Shown piece after piece: positions 29,543 to 41,179 of a stretch of DNA of 64,000 bases. Under the pieces are notes generated by a model. The model saw nothing but the letters and a program-made list of their open reading frames with translations, was not told the origin of the DNA and made no database searches. Position 1 is the first letter of the stretch. Every line of letters starts with the position of its first letter. The stretch is taken from positions 3,420,501-3,484,500 of the forward strand of contig NZ_CP007511.1 in NCBI RefSeq assembly GCF_000818015.1. The letters are read 5' to 3'. Both the position numbers and the translations under genes were made by a program. Source of the stretch: Stutzerimonas balearica DSM 6083. GTDB taxonomy: Bacteria; Pseudomonadota; Gammaproteobacteria; Pseudomonadales; Pseudomonadaceae.

Positions 29543-30985
29543 TCACGCGCCAGTGCCGCCCACGGTGATGCCATCGATTTTCAGGGTCGGCTGACCGACG
29601 CCGACCGGCACGGATTGGCCATCCTTGCCGCACGTTCCAACGCCACTGTCCAGCGCGAGATCATTGCCCACCATGGAAACGCGGCTCATGGCCTCCGGGC
29701 CGTTGCCGATCAGGGTTGCGCCCTTGACCGGCGCGGTGATGCGACCATCCTCGATGAGGTAGGCCTCGCTGGTGGAAAAGACGAACTTGCCGCTGGTGAT
29801 GTCGACCTGGCCGCCGCCCAGGTTGGCGCAATAGATGCCCCGCTTCACCGAGCGGATGATTTCCTCCGGCTCGCTCTGCCCGGCCAACATGTAGGTATTG
29901 GTCATGCGTGGCATGGGCAGGTGCGCATAAGACTCGCGACGGCCGTTGCCGGTCGGCGCGACGCCCATCAGGCGAGCGTTGAGCTTGTCCTGCATATAGC
30001 CCTTGAGCACGCCGTTCTCGATCAGGGTGGTGCACTGTGTCGGCGTGCCTTCGTCATCCACGCTGAGCGAACCCCGGCGATTGGCCAGCGTGCCGTCATC
30101 GACGATCGTGCATAGCGAGGAAGCCACCCGCTCACCGATGCGCCCGCTGTAGGCCGAGCTGCCCTTGCGGTTGAAGTCGCCTTCAAGGCCGTGTCCTACC
30201 GCTTCGTGCAGCAGCACCCCCGACCAACCGGGACCGAGCACCACGGGCAACGTACCGGCCGGCGCCGGAAGCGCCTCGAGGTTGACCAGCGCCTGGCGCA
30301 GCGCTTCGCGCGCATAGCCCATGGCCCGATCCTCCTGGAGGAAAAAGTCGTATCCGGTCCGCCCGCCACCGCCATGGCCGCCGCGCTCGCGCCGGCCGTT
30401 CTGCTCGACGATCACACTGACATTGAAACGCACCAAGGGGCGGATGTCGCTAGCCAGCGAACCGTCGAGCGCGGCGACTAGGATATGCTCCCAGACACCG
30501 GCCAGGCTTACCGTGACCTGAGTGATGCGCGGGTCCAGCGCACGCGTCGCCAGGTCGACGCGCTTGAGCAGCTCGACCTTGTCGGCGCGGCTCATGCCAT
30601 CCAGCGGATTGGCATGCGCATAGAGCGGCGCGAAGGCGGCCTTCGACAGCACTTCGACGCGTCGTTGCTGACCGCTGCGGGCGATCGAGCGCGCCGCCTG
30701 CGCGGCCTGGCGCAGCGCCTGGGCACCAATCGCATTGCTGTAGGCAAAGCCTGTCTTGTCGCCGGACAGCGCCCGAACACCGACGCCCTGCTCGAGATGG
30801 AAGCCGCCCTCCTTGACGATGCCATCCTCCAGCACCCAGGACTCGCTCACCTGATCCTGGAAATACAGGTCCGCGGCATCGATGCCCGGCCCGGCCAGCT
30901 CACCGAGCAGGCCGGGAAGATCATCCAGGCCGAGCCCACCGGGCGTCAGCAGTCGTTCGGTTACAGGTAACAGCCAATCGCTCAT
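29543..30985 (-). CDS. tldD: Metalloprotease TldD
   Basis: The catalytic subunit of the TldD/TldE protease. The 480-residue protein contains the zinc-binding HEAVGH (HExxxH) near residue 260 in the stretch [16 protein letters not shown]. The family features [19 protein letters not shown] N-domain, [23 protein letters not shown] and the C-terminal [14 protein letters not shown] are visible. The ATG at 30985 gives [15 protein letters not shown]. It starts 2 nt after the upstream amidohydrolase gene and the two are coupled. Confidence 0.95.
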   Translation of the reverse strand: MSDWLLPVTERLLTPGGLGLDDLPGLLGELAGPGIDAADLYFQDQVSESWVLEDGIVKEGGFHLEQGVGVRALSGDKTGFAYSNAIGAQALRQAAQAARSIARSGQQRRVEVLSKAAFAPLYAHANPLDGMSRADKVELLKRVDLATRALDPRITQVTVSLAGVWEHILVAALDGSLASDIRPLVRFNVSVIVEQNGRRERGGHGGGGRTGYDFFLQEDRAMGYAREALRQALVNLEALPAPAGTLPVVLGPGWSGVLLHEAVGHGLEGDFNRKGSSAYSGRIGERVASSLCTIVDDGTLANRRGSLSVDDEGTPTQCTTLIENGVLKGYMQDKLNARLMGVAPTGNGRRESYAHLPMPRMTNTYMLAGQSEPEEIIRSVKRGIYCANLGGGQVDITSGKFVFSTSEAYLIEDGRITAPVKGATLIGNGPEAMSRVSMVGNDLALDSGVGTCGKDGQSVPVGVGQPTLKIDGITVGGTGA

Positions 30986-30987
30986 AG

Positions 30988-31833
30988 TCACTCCACATTC
31001 GCCGTGCTCAGGCACGGTACAGAAAATCGTCGGTGATTGGCCAGCGGCATGCGCTGGCGTAGCGCGGCCTGTTCAGCCGCATCGCGCGGGCGAACCAGAA
31101 CGCCGGCGCCGCGCTCGCACTCAGCCAGCAGCCGGCCCCAGGGATCGACGATCGCCGAATGCCCGTGCGTGCGGCGCCCGCCGGCGTGCTCGCCGCCCTG
31201 GGCCGCGGCGAGCAGGTAACACTGGGTTTCGATGGCCCGGGCACGGATCAGCACCTGCCAATGCGCCTCGCCCGTCACCTGGGTAAAGGCCGAGGGCGCG
31301 GCGATCAGCTCGGCCCCGGCGGCACGCAGAGCGCCGTAGAGTTCGGGGAAACGCAGGTCATAGCAGACCGACAAGCCGAGCCGGCCGACAGGCGTATCGA
31401 CCACGACCAGCCGCTCGCCTGCGGCGTAATCGTCCGATTCGCGGTAACTTGCGCGGCTATCAGCCACCTCGGCATCGAAAAGATGCAGCTTGTCGTAGCG
31501 CGCCACGCGACGCCCCTGGTCGTCGTACACCAGCGAACAGGCATAGGGCCTGGCGCCTGGCGCACCGTCGGGCGGCAAGGCAATGGTGCCGGCCACCAGC
31601 CACAAACCGAACTCCCGCGTGACTGCGCTCAACCAGGGCAGGATCGGCCCCAGCCCCTCGGCCTCCGCGCGCGCAATGGCAGGCACCTGCGGATGACCGA
31701 GCGCAGCGAAGTTCTCTGGCAGCACCGCCAGCCGCGCGCCAGCTTCGGCGGCCTCGGCGAGCAGCTCGCGAGCAGTCTGCAGATTGCGGGCGATATCCGC
31801 CTGGCTGACCATCTGGATGACTGCGATCGACAT
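30988..31833 (-). CDS. Carbon-nitrogen hydrolase (nitrilase superfamily, Nit-like amidase)
   Basis: A 281-residue member of the nitrilase superfamily, close to the Nit1/YbeM deaminated-glutathione amidase group in length and motifs. The Glu-Lys-Cys triad is visible: Glu in [10 protein letters not shown] (near 44), Lys in [11 protein letters not shown] (near 118), Cys in [13 protein letters not shown] (near 153). Removal of deaminated glutathione is a plausible job but the substrate cannot be read from sequence. Its place between yhdP and tldD is conserved in pseudomonads. Confidence 0.9.
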   Translation of the reverse strand: MSIAVIQMVSQADIARNLQTARELLAEAAEAGARLAVLPENFAALGHPQVPAIARAEAEGLGPILPWLSAVTREFGLWLVAGTIALPPDGAPGARPYACSLVYDDQGRRVARYDKLHLFDAEVADSRASYRESDDYAAGERLVVVDTPVGRLGLSVCYDLRFPELYGALRAAGAELIAAPSAFTQVTGEAHWQVLIRARAIETQCYLLAAAQGGEHAGGRRTHGHSAIVDPWGRLLAECERGAGVLVRPRDAAEQAALRQRMPLANHRRFSVPCLSTANVE

Positions 31834-31892
31834 GACGCACTCCACGGACGACGACTGAGCTAGTGATTTGGAATGCCCGACCGGACGGCCGT

Positions 31893-34800
31893 TCACTCGG
31901 GCTTCTCGAAGGGTTTGTCGAAGGTGATGCGCGGCGACTGCCAGGGCCCCTCGACGTTGTACTGGACGCTCGCGAAGCGCGCGACCCGGTCACCCAGCAG
32001 CTTGTCGAAGACGAACAGGGCGCCGCCGACGGCGGGCGCACCGACGATGAGCGCCGCCAGCGGCAGGTTGTTGCTCACCGGCAGGGTCACCAGCAGCTTG
32101 GCGTCAATGCGGTCGGCAACCATGTCGAGCGTGCCGCTGAGCTCGAGATTGCTCGAGGGGCCGCTGACGGTCACCGCCTTTTCCGTGCGGTATACGCCAT
32201 CGCGCGCAACCAGCGACCCCGTCAACCGGTCGTAACTGTAGCCCTTGCCGAACAGATCCGAGAAATCCAACCGCAGGCGCCGGCCAATCGAGTTGAAGTT
32301 GAGCAGGCCGAACACGCGCAGGGCCTGCGTTCCGCCTTCCAGCTCGACGAACTGGCCTTTGCGCAGCCGCGGCTCGAGGGTTCCCGAATAGCGCGACAGG
32401 GCAAACCAGGCCGGCGAGCCAGGCCAGCTACCGTCGACATCCAGGCGAAAGCTTTCGCTGGTCGTCGACGGTGCGAAGCCCCAGGCGAGCAGCACGTCGG
32501 CCAGGTTGCTGCCCGACAACCGGCCCTGATAACGGGTGCGCCCGGCGGCCCAACTCCCGCTGCCCTGCAGCTTGAGCCCCTTGAGCTCGAGGTCGACGTC
32601 CGAGAACGTCACGCCGCTTTCGCGCGGCCGCAGCTTCAGCGCCCAAGGCCCCAGGCGGGTGTCTCCCTGCCAGACCTGGGCGATACGGATGTCCATCGGC
32701 GGCAACCTGCCCGGGTCGACTGCTGCAAGCGGGTCAGGCCGGTCGCCGCCATCGGCCTGCGGGCTCGCCGCAGGCAGGCGCAACTGCTGCAGGTCCGCCG
32801 TCACTGTCGCGCCTGGCGCATCCGGCAGCTCCAGCCGACCGCTGATCGTGTCGCTCTGAAGCCCCAGCGACCAGGCACCGGTCAGCCGCTGCAGATCGAC
32901 ATCCAGCCCGGCAATGTCGGTGCCGAAGCCCTGGAAACGCTCGATCCGCAGCTCGGCTCCCCGTAGCAGGCCGCCCGCTGGCGCAGCTCCGCCTGCATCG
33001 GCCAGATAGCGCTCGCGTGCCGCCTGCCAGGCCTGCAGTTCGAGCTGGTCCAGCCGCCCCCTCACACGCAGGCCGCTGCGGCTTGGCAATACCGCTGCTC
33101 CCGGGCCCAGCCTGAGTTCGCCGCGGCCCTGGCGCCAATCCTCGGCCGGTGCGGCGAAATTGAGCGCAGCCAGCTCGCCATGGCGCACCGAATAGCGCCG
33201 CTCCGGCCCTTGCAGAGTCATGCGCAGCGAAGTGTCGCGGCGCACGCCCGCTGCCTTGCCGAAGGGCGCCGGCAGATCGATGCTGGCGCCGAGCAACGAT
33301 GAATCGATCTGCAGCAGGCTGTCGGCCCCATCGAGCCCGAGTCGCAGTTGATAGGGCAGCTCGCCGCTGATGGGCAATGGCTGCTCGATACCGAGCCACT
33401 GGGCCAACCGCTCGAGCGCGATGCTGCCTTGCGCTTCGATGCGGGTCGAGGGCGCGCCGGAGCTGCCGGTAGCAACCGCACGACCGCGCACTGAACGGCC
33501 GAAGGCCTGCGCCGAAAAGCGCTCGGCGCTGAATCCACGTTCGCTGTCGTAACGGAAACTGCCACTCAGCTGGTCGAAGGCCAGCGCGGGTTGCGGAATG
33601 CTCAACCGCGCCTCTTCGCTATGGAAGTCGACCGCCACCCGTGGCTTGCCGCCCTGCGCCAGCGGGATCTGCAGGTCCAGCTGGCCTTCCAGGCGCCCCT
33701 CACCCTGCCAGCCGGCGAACAGCGCCTGCGTTCCCATCGGTGCATCGCGCAACAGCGTCAGCGCATCGGCCACGCTGCTGGTGACGGCCCCCTGGATCGC
33801 CAGTTGCAGCGGCCCATCGACCTCACGCGGAATGCTGGCGCGAACGTCGCGCACCTGACTGTCGAGGATCTGCCCTTCGGCGAGACGAACCCGTATCCCG
33901 GAATCCTCGATCAGTACCTCGCCCCGGCCGCCGCGCAGGGCCGGCCAGCCCGGCCGATACGCCAGCTCCGCGTCGTGCACCTTGAAGTACAGACCCATGC
34001 TTCGCGCTTCGGCGGGCGCACCCCGATTGAGCGCGCCCTGATAGAGAAAATAGCCCTGTTCGATGGTGCCGCCGCGGATGGCCTGCTCCAGCCAATCCTT
34101 CAGGGCGGGGCTCAATGCCGGCGAGCGGCTCGGCAGGTATTTACCGGCGAAACGCGCGTCGCCGTCACTGAGCCCGACGCGCAAGTCCATATAGTCCTCG
34201 GCCGCCGGGTCGCGTCGCAGGCGGATCAGGAAGTCGCCGGCCAGGCGCCCCTCCTCACCTTCCAGTTGCAGCGCCGAGCCAACGAGGGTCAGGGCCTCCT
34301 CGTCGAGCCGCCAGGAAAGCGTTCCGCGCGCCTGGCGATACGCCCATGCTTCGGGGAACAGCGGTGCCAACTGCAGGCTGAAGTCTCGGCTGTCGAGGCG
34401 CAACTGTCCCCGGTATTGCGTACCACTCACCGTACCGGAGGCGTGCTCTACCGCGGGAATCCAATGATGGTCGCCAATGCGGATGTCATCGAGTCGAGCG
34501 GAATAGCGCAGCCGCTCCTCATCGCTTCGTCCGGGGCGAAACGCCACCCGCACATCCTGCAGCGTGCCCTGCGGCGCAAGCGCGTTCAGTGATTCCAGCC
34601 CGGCCTCCGGCAGCGGTGCCAGCGCCTGCGCCAGAGCTGCCAGCGGCGCGACCTGCAGACGATCGATACGCAGCGCCCAGTCTCCGGAAGCCGCACCGCG
34701 CTGAACGACCAGGCGCGTCTCTGCCAGGCGCTGTTCCCCGAGGTCGAACGACAAGCGCTCGGCCTGCAGGCGGTAGTCGCCATCGGCCTGCCGGTCGACA

Positions 34801-35699
34801 TAGAGATCGGCCGCCAGATCGTCGAGCACCACGGATGCACGCGCCTGGTAGCCAGCGACCAGGTGCGCCGCGTTCAGACGCGCCGCAGCGCGCGCCAGCC
34901 CACCCCGCTCCCAGCGCGCCCAGAGCTCGCCACCGGCCTGCAGAGCCTGCAGTTGCCAGTCGCCGACGGAGCGCTTCGGCAGCCAGGCGGCCCAGTCGCT
35001 CTGTGGCAGGCTCAGGTACAGGTCGGCCTCAGCCTCGCGCCAGGCTGAAGCCTTCCCGCGCGCGCGCAGCGCGAGGCTCAGCGTCTGTCCGTCGGGCAGA
35101 ACCGTACGTCCATCCAGGCGCCAGTCATCTGCACTGCTGCGCAGCGCGAGCGCCACGTAGCTGAGCGTCGCTACGGGCCCACCGGCGGGCTCGAAGGTGA
35201 CCTGACTGTCTTCCAGGGCCAGCAGACGCACCGCCTGCAGCCCGCGCAGGATCCGCTCGATATCCGGAGCAGGACCCTGGCTGCGCTGCGGCAGCCCCTT
35301 GACCGCCCAACCGCCATCGCGGCCTTCCACCAGGCCAAGGTGAAGCCCGACGAGTGTCAGCGAACGCAGTATCGGCTGGCGCGCGAGCAGCGATTCGGCG
35401 ATGTCGGGGACCAGGATCAGCCGATCCAGCCGCACGGCGGCCGCACCGTCGCCAAGCACCACGTCATGCGCCAGCATCTGCGGGGCAAAGCCCTGCCAGG
35501 CGCCTTCCAGCCGGCCGATGGCCACAGGCATTCCGATCGCCTGCTCGACCCGAGCCTCGACCTCCTGACGGTACTCGGCCACCAGCGGCACCAGCTGCCG
35601 GCCTAGCGCGACGTACAGCGCAGCCAGTACCAGCAGGCCGGCGGTGACGCCGAACAGGCGGTGCAACAGTCCACCAAGCAATCCCGCGGCCCCTTTCAT
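31893..35699 (-). CDS. yhdP: AsmA-like lipid transport protein YhdP
   Basis: A very large (1268-residue) envelope protein with one N-terminal transmembrane helix (about 15-34) and a long periplasmic body. YhdP with TamB and YdbH carries phospholipids to the outer membrane in E. coli, probably along a hydrophobic groove. The repeated beta-strand-rich sequence with many Leu-x-Leu alternations and the C-terminal AsmA-type segment NSIGRRLRLDFSDLFGKGYS with LELSGTLDMV support the family (TIGR02099). Length is in the normal range. It lies downstream of rng in the leftward envelope cluster. Confidence 0.93.
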   Translation of the reverse strand: MKGAAGLLGGLLHRLFGVTAGLLVLAALYVALGRQLVPLVAEYRQEVEARVEQAIGMPVAIGRLEGAWQGFAPQMLAHDVVLGDGAAAVRLDRLILVPDIAESLLARQPILRSLTLVGLHLGLVEGRDGGWAVKGLPQRSQGPAPDIERILRGLQAVRLLALEDSQVTFEPAGGPVATLSYVALALRSSADDWRLDGRTVLPDGQTLSLALRARGKASAWREAEADLYLSLPQSDWAAWLPKRSVGDWQLQALQAGGELWARWERGGLARAAARLNAAHLVAGYQARASVVLDDLAADLYVDRQADGDYRLQAERLSFDLGEQRLAETRLVVQRGAASGDWALRIDRLQVAPLAALAQALAPLPEAGLESLNALAPQGTLQDVRVAFRPGRSDEERLRYSARLDDIRIGDHHWIPAVEHASGTVSGTQYRGQLRLDSRDFSLQLAPLFPEAWAYRQARGTLSWRLDEEALTLVGSALQLEGEEGRLAGDFLIRLRRDPAAEDYMDLRVGLSDGDARFAGKYLPSRSPALSPALKDWLEQAIRGGTIEQGYFLYQGALNRGAPAEARSMGLYFKVHDAELAYRPGWPALRGGRGEVLIEDSGIRVRLAEGQILDSQVRDVRASIPREVDGPLQLAIQGAVTSSVADALTLLRDAPMGTQALFAGWQGEGRLEGQLDLQIPLAQGGKPRVAVDFHSEEARLSIPQPALAFDQLSGSFRYDSERGFSAERFSAQAFGRSVRGRAVATGSSGAPSTRIEAQGSIALERLAQWLGIEQPLPISGELPYQLRLGLDGADSLLQIDSSLLGASIDLPAPFGKAAGVRRDTSLRMTLQGPERRYSVRHGELAALNFAAPAEDWRQGRGELRLGPGAAVLPSRSGLRVRGRLDQLELQAWQAARERYLADAGGAAPAGGLLRGAELRIERFQGFGTDIAGLDVDLQRLTGAWSLGLQSDTISGRLELPDAPGATVTADLQQLRLPAASPQADGGDRPDPLAAVDPGRLPPMDIRIAQVWQGDTRLGPWALKLRPRESGVTFSDVDLELKGLKLQGSGSWAAGRTRYQGRLSGSNLADVLLAWGFAPSTTSESFRLDVDGSWPGSPAWFALSRYSGTLEPRLRKGQFVELEGGTQALRVFGLLNFNSIGRRLRLDFSDLFGKGYSYDRLTGSLVARDGVYRTEKAVTVSGPSSNLELSGTLDMVADRIDAKLLVTLPVSNNLPLAALIVGAPAVGGALFVFDKLLGDRVARFASVQYNVEGPWQSPRITFDKPFEKPE

Positions 35700-35748
35700 G
35701 CGGTCCGGCTCCAGCGGTCTCTTCGTTCAAGGGACATGCCGCACCCGC

Positions 35749-37206
35749 TCAGAGCAGCACCACGTCGTACTGCTCCTGCGAGTACATGCTTTCGACCTGG
35801 AATTTGATGGAGCGGCCGATGAACGCTTCGAGATCGGCGACATTGCCCGACTCTTCGTCGAGCAGGCGGTCGATGACCTTCTGGTTGGCCAGCACCCGAT
35901 AGCCCTCGGCCTGATAGGCGCGGGCTTCGCGCAGGATTTCGCGGAAGATCTCATAACAAACGGTTTCGGCGGTCTTCAGCTTGCCGCGCCCCTGGCAGGC
36001 CAGGCAGGGCTCGCACAGCACCTGCTCGAGGCTTTCACGGGTCCGCTTGCGGGTCATCTGCACGAGGCCCAGTTCCGTGATGCCGATGATGTTGGTCTTG
36101 GCGTGATCGCGCTCGAGCTGCTTCTCCAGCGTGCGCAATACCTGGCGGCGGTGCTCCTCGTCTTCCATGTCGATGAAGTCGATGATGATGATGCCGCCGA
36201 TGTTGCGCAGCCGAAGCTGGCGGGCAATCGCCGTGGCCGCCTCGAGGTTGGTCTTGAAGATTGTCTCCTCGAGGGTGCGATGGCCGACAAAGGCGCCGGT
36301 ATTGACGTCGATGGTCGTCATCGCCTCGGCCGGGTCGATGATCAGGTAGCCGCCGGACTTGAGCATCACCTTGCGCTCGAGGGCCTTCTGGATCTCGTCC
36401 TCGACACCATACAGGTCGAAGATCGGCCGTTCGCCCGGGTAGTGCTCCAGGCGGTCGCCCAGCTCGGGCATGAGCTCGCCGACGAACTGGGTGACCTTCT
36501 GGAAGTTCTCGCGTGAATCAATGCGGATCTTCTCGATCCGTGGGTTGACCAGGTCACGCAAGGTGCGCATCGCCAGTGCCAGGTCCTCGTAGATCAGCGA
36601 AGGCGCCGAGGCCGTCTTCATCTGCCCGGCTATCTGCTCCCACAGCCGGCGCAGGTAGCGGATGTCCATGAGGATCTCGTCCTTGCCGGCGCCCTCGGCC
36701 GCCGTGCGCAGAATGAACCCGCCGGCCTCCTGGATACCCTCGGCCGCGACGCATTCGGCGACAACCTGCTTGAGCCGCTCACGCTCGCCCTCGTCCTCGA
36801 TGCGCAGGGAAATGCCGACGTGGCTGGTGCGCGGCATGTACACCAGATAGCGCGACGGAATCGACAGCTGCGTGGTCAGCCGCGCGCCCTTGGTGCCGAT
36901 GGGGTCCTTCGTCACCTGGACCACCAGGCTCTGCCCTTCATGCACCAGCGCATTGATCGGCTCGACCGCATTGCCCTCGCGACTGGAAATTTCCGAGGCA
37001 TGAATGAAAGCGGCCCGGTCCAGGCCGATGTCGACGAACGCCGCCTGCATGCCCGGCAGCACACGCACAACCTTGCCCTTGTAGATATTGCCGACGATCC
37101 CGCGCCGCTGGGTGCGTTCGACATGCACCTCCTGCAACACGCCGTTTTCCACCACCGCCACGCGCGACTCCATCGGCGTGATGTTCATCAGGATTTCTTC
37201 GCTCAT
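35749..37206 (-). CDS. rng: Ribonuclease G
   Basis: An endoribonuclease that matures the 5' end of 16S rRNA and degrades some mRNAs. The 485-residue protein lacks the long C-terminal scaffold of RNase E. It has an N-terminal S1 domain (about 38-125) with NIYKGKVVRVLPGMQAAFVDIG, and the catalytic aspartates in VNTGAFVG-DVNT (near 303) and IIDFIDMED (near 345). A Zn-link CxxC is in CEPCLACQG near 405. The ATG at 37206 gives MSEEILMNITPMESRVAV. Confidence 0.96.
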   Translation of the reverse strand: MSEEILMNITPMESRVAVVENGVLQEVHVERTQRRGIVGNIYKGKVVRVLPGMQAAFVDIGLDRAAFIHASEISSREGNAVEPINALVHEGQSLVVQVTKDPIGTKGARLTTQLSIPSRYLVYMPRTSHVGISLRIEDEGERERLKQVVAECVAAEGIQEAGGFILRTAAEGAGKDEILMDIRYLRRLWEQIAGQMKTASAPSLIYEDLALAMRTLRDLVNPRIEKIRIDSRENFQKVTQFVGELMPELGDRLEHYPGERPIFDLYGVEDEIQKALERKVMLKSGGYLIIDPAEAMTTIDVNTGAFVGHRTLEETIFKTNLEAATAIARQLRLRNIGGIIIIDFIDMEDEEHRRQVLRTLEKQLERDHAKTNIIGITELGLVQMTRKRTRESLEQVLCEPCLACQGRGKLKTAETVCYEIFREILREARAYQAEGYRVLANQKVIDRLLDEESGNVADLEAFIGRSIKFQVESMYSQEQYDVVLL

Positions 37207-37284
37207 TGTTATGTCCGGGGCGAGTGCAAGGGAAAAGGGCTTGATGCAGGGCATTCTAGCTGCCGGCGCGGTGCCGGGCAGGCT

Positions 37285-37875
37285 CTATGTCGCGGCCTGG
37301 CACCAGCGTGGCAGACCGAAGGTATCGAGCAGCTGGGCCGTCTCGCACAGCGGCAGGCCGACGACCGCCGAATAGCTGCCGGACAGCCGGCTGACGAATA
37401 CCGCGCCCCAGCCCTGGATACCGTAGCCGCCAGCCTTGTCGCATGGCTCGCCACTGGCCCAGTAGGCCTCGGCCTCGGCACGGCCGATCGGGCGAAACTC
37501 GACCTCGCTGGCGACCAGGCGTACTTCGTGGCGATCATGCTGCGCCAGCGCAACGGCAGTCAGCACACGGTGGCTGCGACCGGACAAGGCCAGCAGCATT
37601 GCCAGCCCCTCGTCCCGATCGGCCGGCTTGCCGAGAATGCGGCCATCCAGAACGACACTGGTGTCGGCCCCCAGCACGCAGCCGTTCGTGTGATCCAGAA
37701 GCGCCAGGCCGGCCCGCGCCTTGCCCAATGCCAGGCGCTGCACGTAGGCCTCGGGCGACTCGCCGGGCTGAGGGGTTTCGTCGATGCTGACCGCCAGCAA
37801 GGAAAACGGGACGCCGATCTGCTGTAGCAGTTCACGGCGACGGGGTGATGCGGAGGCGAGAAACAGCGCGCCCAT
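37285..37875 (-). CDS. maf: Maf-family nucleoside triphosphate pyrophosphatase (YhdE type)
   Basis: A 196-residue Maf protein, a house-cleaning nucleotide pyrophosphatase; the YhdE subgroup prefers dTTP and UTP. The start has the signature [16 protein letters not shown], the middle [17 protein letters not shown] (about 68-84), and the later [25 protein letters not shown] gives the catalytic Asp in [10 protein letters not shown]. The ATG at 37875 matches the conserved N-terminus; in-frame starts further upstream are less likely. It lies between mreD and rng as in E. coli. Confidence 0.94.
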   Translation of the reverse strand: MGALFLASASPRRRELLQQIGVPFSLLAVSIDETPQPGESPEAYVQRLALGKARAGLALLDHTNGCVLGADTSVVLDGRILGKPADRDEGLAMLLALSGRSHRVLTAVALAQHDRHEVRLVASEVEFRPIGRAEAEAYWASGEPCDKAGGYGIQGWGAVFVSRLSGSYSAVVGLPLCETAQLLDTFGLPRWCQAAT

Positions 37876-37994
37876 GCCTGGTCCTTGTGCAAATAAGCCG
37901 CAGAGTCGCATATCGGCGCAGTGACGAAAAGCGCGGCGCAAGCCAGGCCCGGCCTAATCTGCGACACCGCCGGAGCGGAACGGGAGCGCCCGCC

Positions 37995-38480
37995 TCAGGC
38001 GACGTCGAAGCGCCGGCGCAGCCACTGCAGCGCGACGAACAGCCACGGCCAGAGCAGCGCACTGATCGGCACCGGAATCAGGAACAGCAGCGTCGGTGGC
38101 CGGTTGCCAGTAAGCGTGTTGAGCCACAACTGCACCAGCTGTGCGATACCCAGTACCACCAGGAGCACCATGCTCTGCTGCCAGAGCGGAAACATGCGCA
38201 GGCGCTGCTGCAGGCTCAGCACGAGAAAGGCCACCAGAATCAGCGGCAGGCCGTTCTGCCCAAGCAGCGTGCCGGCCAGCACGTCGAGCGCGAGCCCGGC
38301 GCAGAAAGCCGCGCCCATGCCGCCACGATGCGGCAGCACCAGCGCCCAGTAGGCGATCACCATGCCGAGCCACAGCGGGCGGCCAAGCTCGGCACTGGCC
38401 GGCATCGGCACGATGCTGAGTACCAGGGCGATGATCAGGGTCAGCCAGATCACCCAGCCATTGCGCGGGCGCACGATCAT
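37995..38480 (-). CDS. mreD: Rod shape-determining membrane protein MreD
   Basis: A 161-residue inner-membrane protein of the elongasome with about five hydrophobic segments. The GAAFCAGLALDVLAGTLLGQNGL segment (about 56-78) with its conserved Asp is the family core. It overlaps the mreC stop by 4 nt, so its synthesis is coupled to MreC. About 120 nt separate it from maf. Confidence 0.93.
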   Translation of the reverse strand: MIVRPRNGWVIWLTLIIALVLSIVPMPASAELGRPLWLGMVIAYWALVLPHRGGMGAAFCAGLALDVLAGTLLGQNGLPLILVAFLVLSLQQRLRMFPLWQQSMVLLVVLGIAQLVQLWLNTLTGNRPPTLLFLIPVPISALLWPWLFVALQWLRRRFDVA

Positions 38481-39454
38481 TGCTGCGCACCCTCCTCGTC
38501 CGGTTCGGCCGCGGCTGCAGCCGGGCTCGCCTCAGGCGCAGGCGCAGGCTGATCGCCGCCACCCCCTTCGCGACGCCCGGCCTCGGCCTCAACTTCGGCC
38601 TGCGCCGCAGCCGCCGAGCGTTCCTCCGGGCTGCGCGCATCACTGAACACCAGGAGCAGATAGCGGCTGCGGTTGAGCATTGCAGTGGGGGTCGCACGGA
38701 CGATGGCGAATGGCTGGCCGGAGTCGCGCACCACCTCCTTCACCTGGGCCACCGGATAGCCGCTGGGAAAGCGCTGACCCAGCCCGGAGCTGACCAGCAG
38801 ATCACCCTCCTTGATGTCGGCGGTGTCCGCGACATGGCGCAGCTCCAGGTAGTCCGGGTCGCCGGTACCTACGGCGATCGCGCGCAGCCCGTTGCGATTG
38901 ACCTGCACCGGGATGCTATGGGTGACGTCGGTGATCAGCAGCACGCGCGCGGCATAGGGCATGACCTCGACCACCTGCCCCATCAGCCCGCTGGCATCGA
39001 GCACCGGCTGACCGAGAAAGACACCGTCCTTTTCGCCCTTGTCGATGAGCAGCCGATGCGTGAAGGGGTTCGGATCGAGCCCGATCAGCTCCGCCACCAG
39101 CACCCGGTCATCGACCAGCGCCGCCGAGTTGAGCAATTCGCGCAGACGCACATTCTGTTCGGTCAGCATGGCCAGCTTCTGCAGGCGGCGCTGCATCAGC
39201 AGTGCCTCGGCCTTGAGCCGTTCGTTCTCGGCCATCAGTTCGCTGGTGCTGGTCAGCTGCTGGGTCGCGGTGTTCCAGGCGCGCACCGGCAGGTCGGCGA
39301 GCCAGTAGAACGGCGTCAAGGCGAGCCCGAGCTGGCTGCGTACCGGCTTGAGCGTATCGAAGCGCGCATCCACCACCATCAGCGCGACGCAAACCACGGT
39401 CAGCACCAGCAGGCGCACACCGAGCGAAGGTCCTTTGGCGAAGAGCGGCTTAAT
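38477..39454 (-). CDS. mreC: Cell shape-determining protein MreC (probable ATT start)
   Basis: A bitopic elongasome protein with one membrane helix, a coiled coil (about 70-110, TSELMAENERLKAEALLMQRRLQKL), and the periplasmic double beta-barrel. The shortest safe frame starts at a GTG (39418; 313 aa). The frame is open upstream and encodes IKPLFAKGPSLG, which I recall as the conserved MreC N-terminus in pseudomonads. No ATG, GTG or TTG is available there, but an ATT at 39454 lies 8 nt after GAGG. I place the start there (325 aa). The C-terminal 70 residues are Ala/Glu/Pro-rich and probably disordered. Confidence 0.88.
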   Translation of the reverse strand: MKPLFAKGPSLGVRLLVLTVVCVALMVVDARFDTLKPVRSQLGLALTPFYWLADLPVRAWNTATQQLTSTSELMAENERLKAEALLMQRRLQKLAMLTEQNVRLRELLNSAALVDDRVLVAELIGLDPNPFTHRLLIDKGEKDGVFLGQPVLDASGLMGQVVEVMPYAARVLLITDVTHSIPVQVNRNGLRAIAVGTGDPDYLELRHVADTADIKEGDLLVSSGLGQRFPSGYPVAQVKEVVRDSGQPFAIVRATPTAMLNRSRYLLLVFSDARSPEERSAAAAQAEVEAEAGRREGGGGDQPAPAPEASPAAAAAEPDEEGAQQ

Positions 39455-39492
39455 ATCGATACCTCACGGATGCCGGGCTAGATACCAAAACG

Positions 39493-39533
39493 CGACAAGC
39501 CGGAAGGTCGCGGGGCGGCCCTCCGGCTTGTCG
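39493..39533 (-). terminator. Attenuator-like hairpin between mreB and mreC
   Basis: CGACAAGCCGGA (39493-39504) and TCCGGCTTGTCG (39522-39533) are a perfect 12-bp inverted repeat with a GC-rich interior that can pair further. Read in the direction of transcription the stem is followed by CGTTTTGG. It resembles a partial intrinsic terminator placed inside the mreBCD operon, in the 99-nt gap, and could lower mreCD relative to mreB. Confidence 0.65.
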
Positions 39534-39553
39534 CCGGGAAACGACTGCGGGAC

Positions 39554-41165
<1,612 letters not shown>

Positions 41166-41179
41166 TAAAGGAAGCCGAC

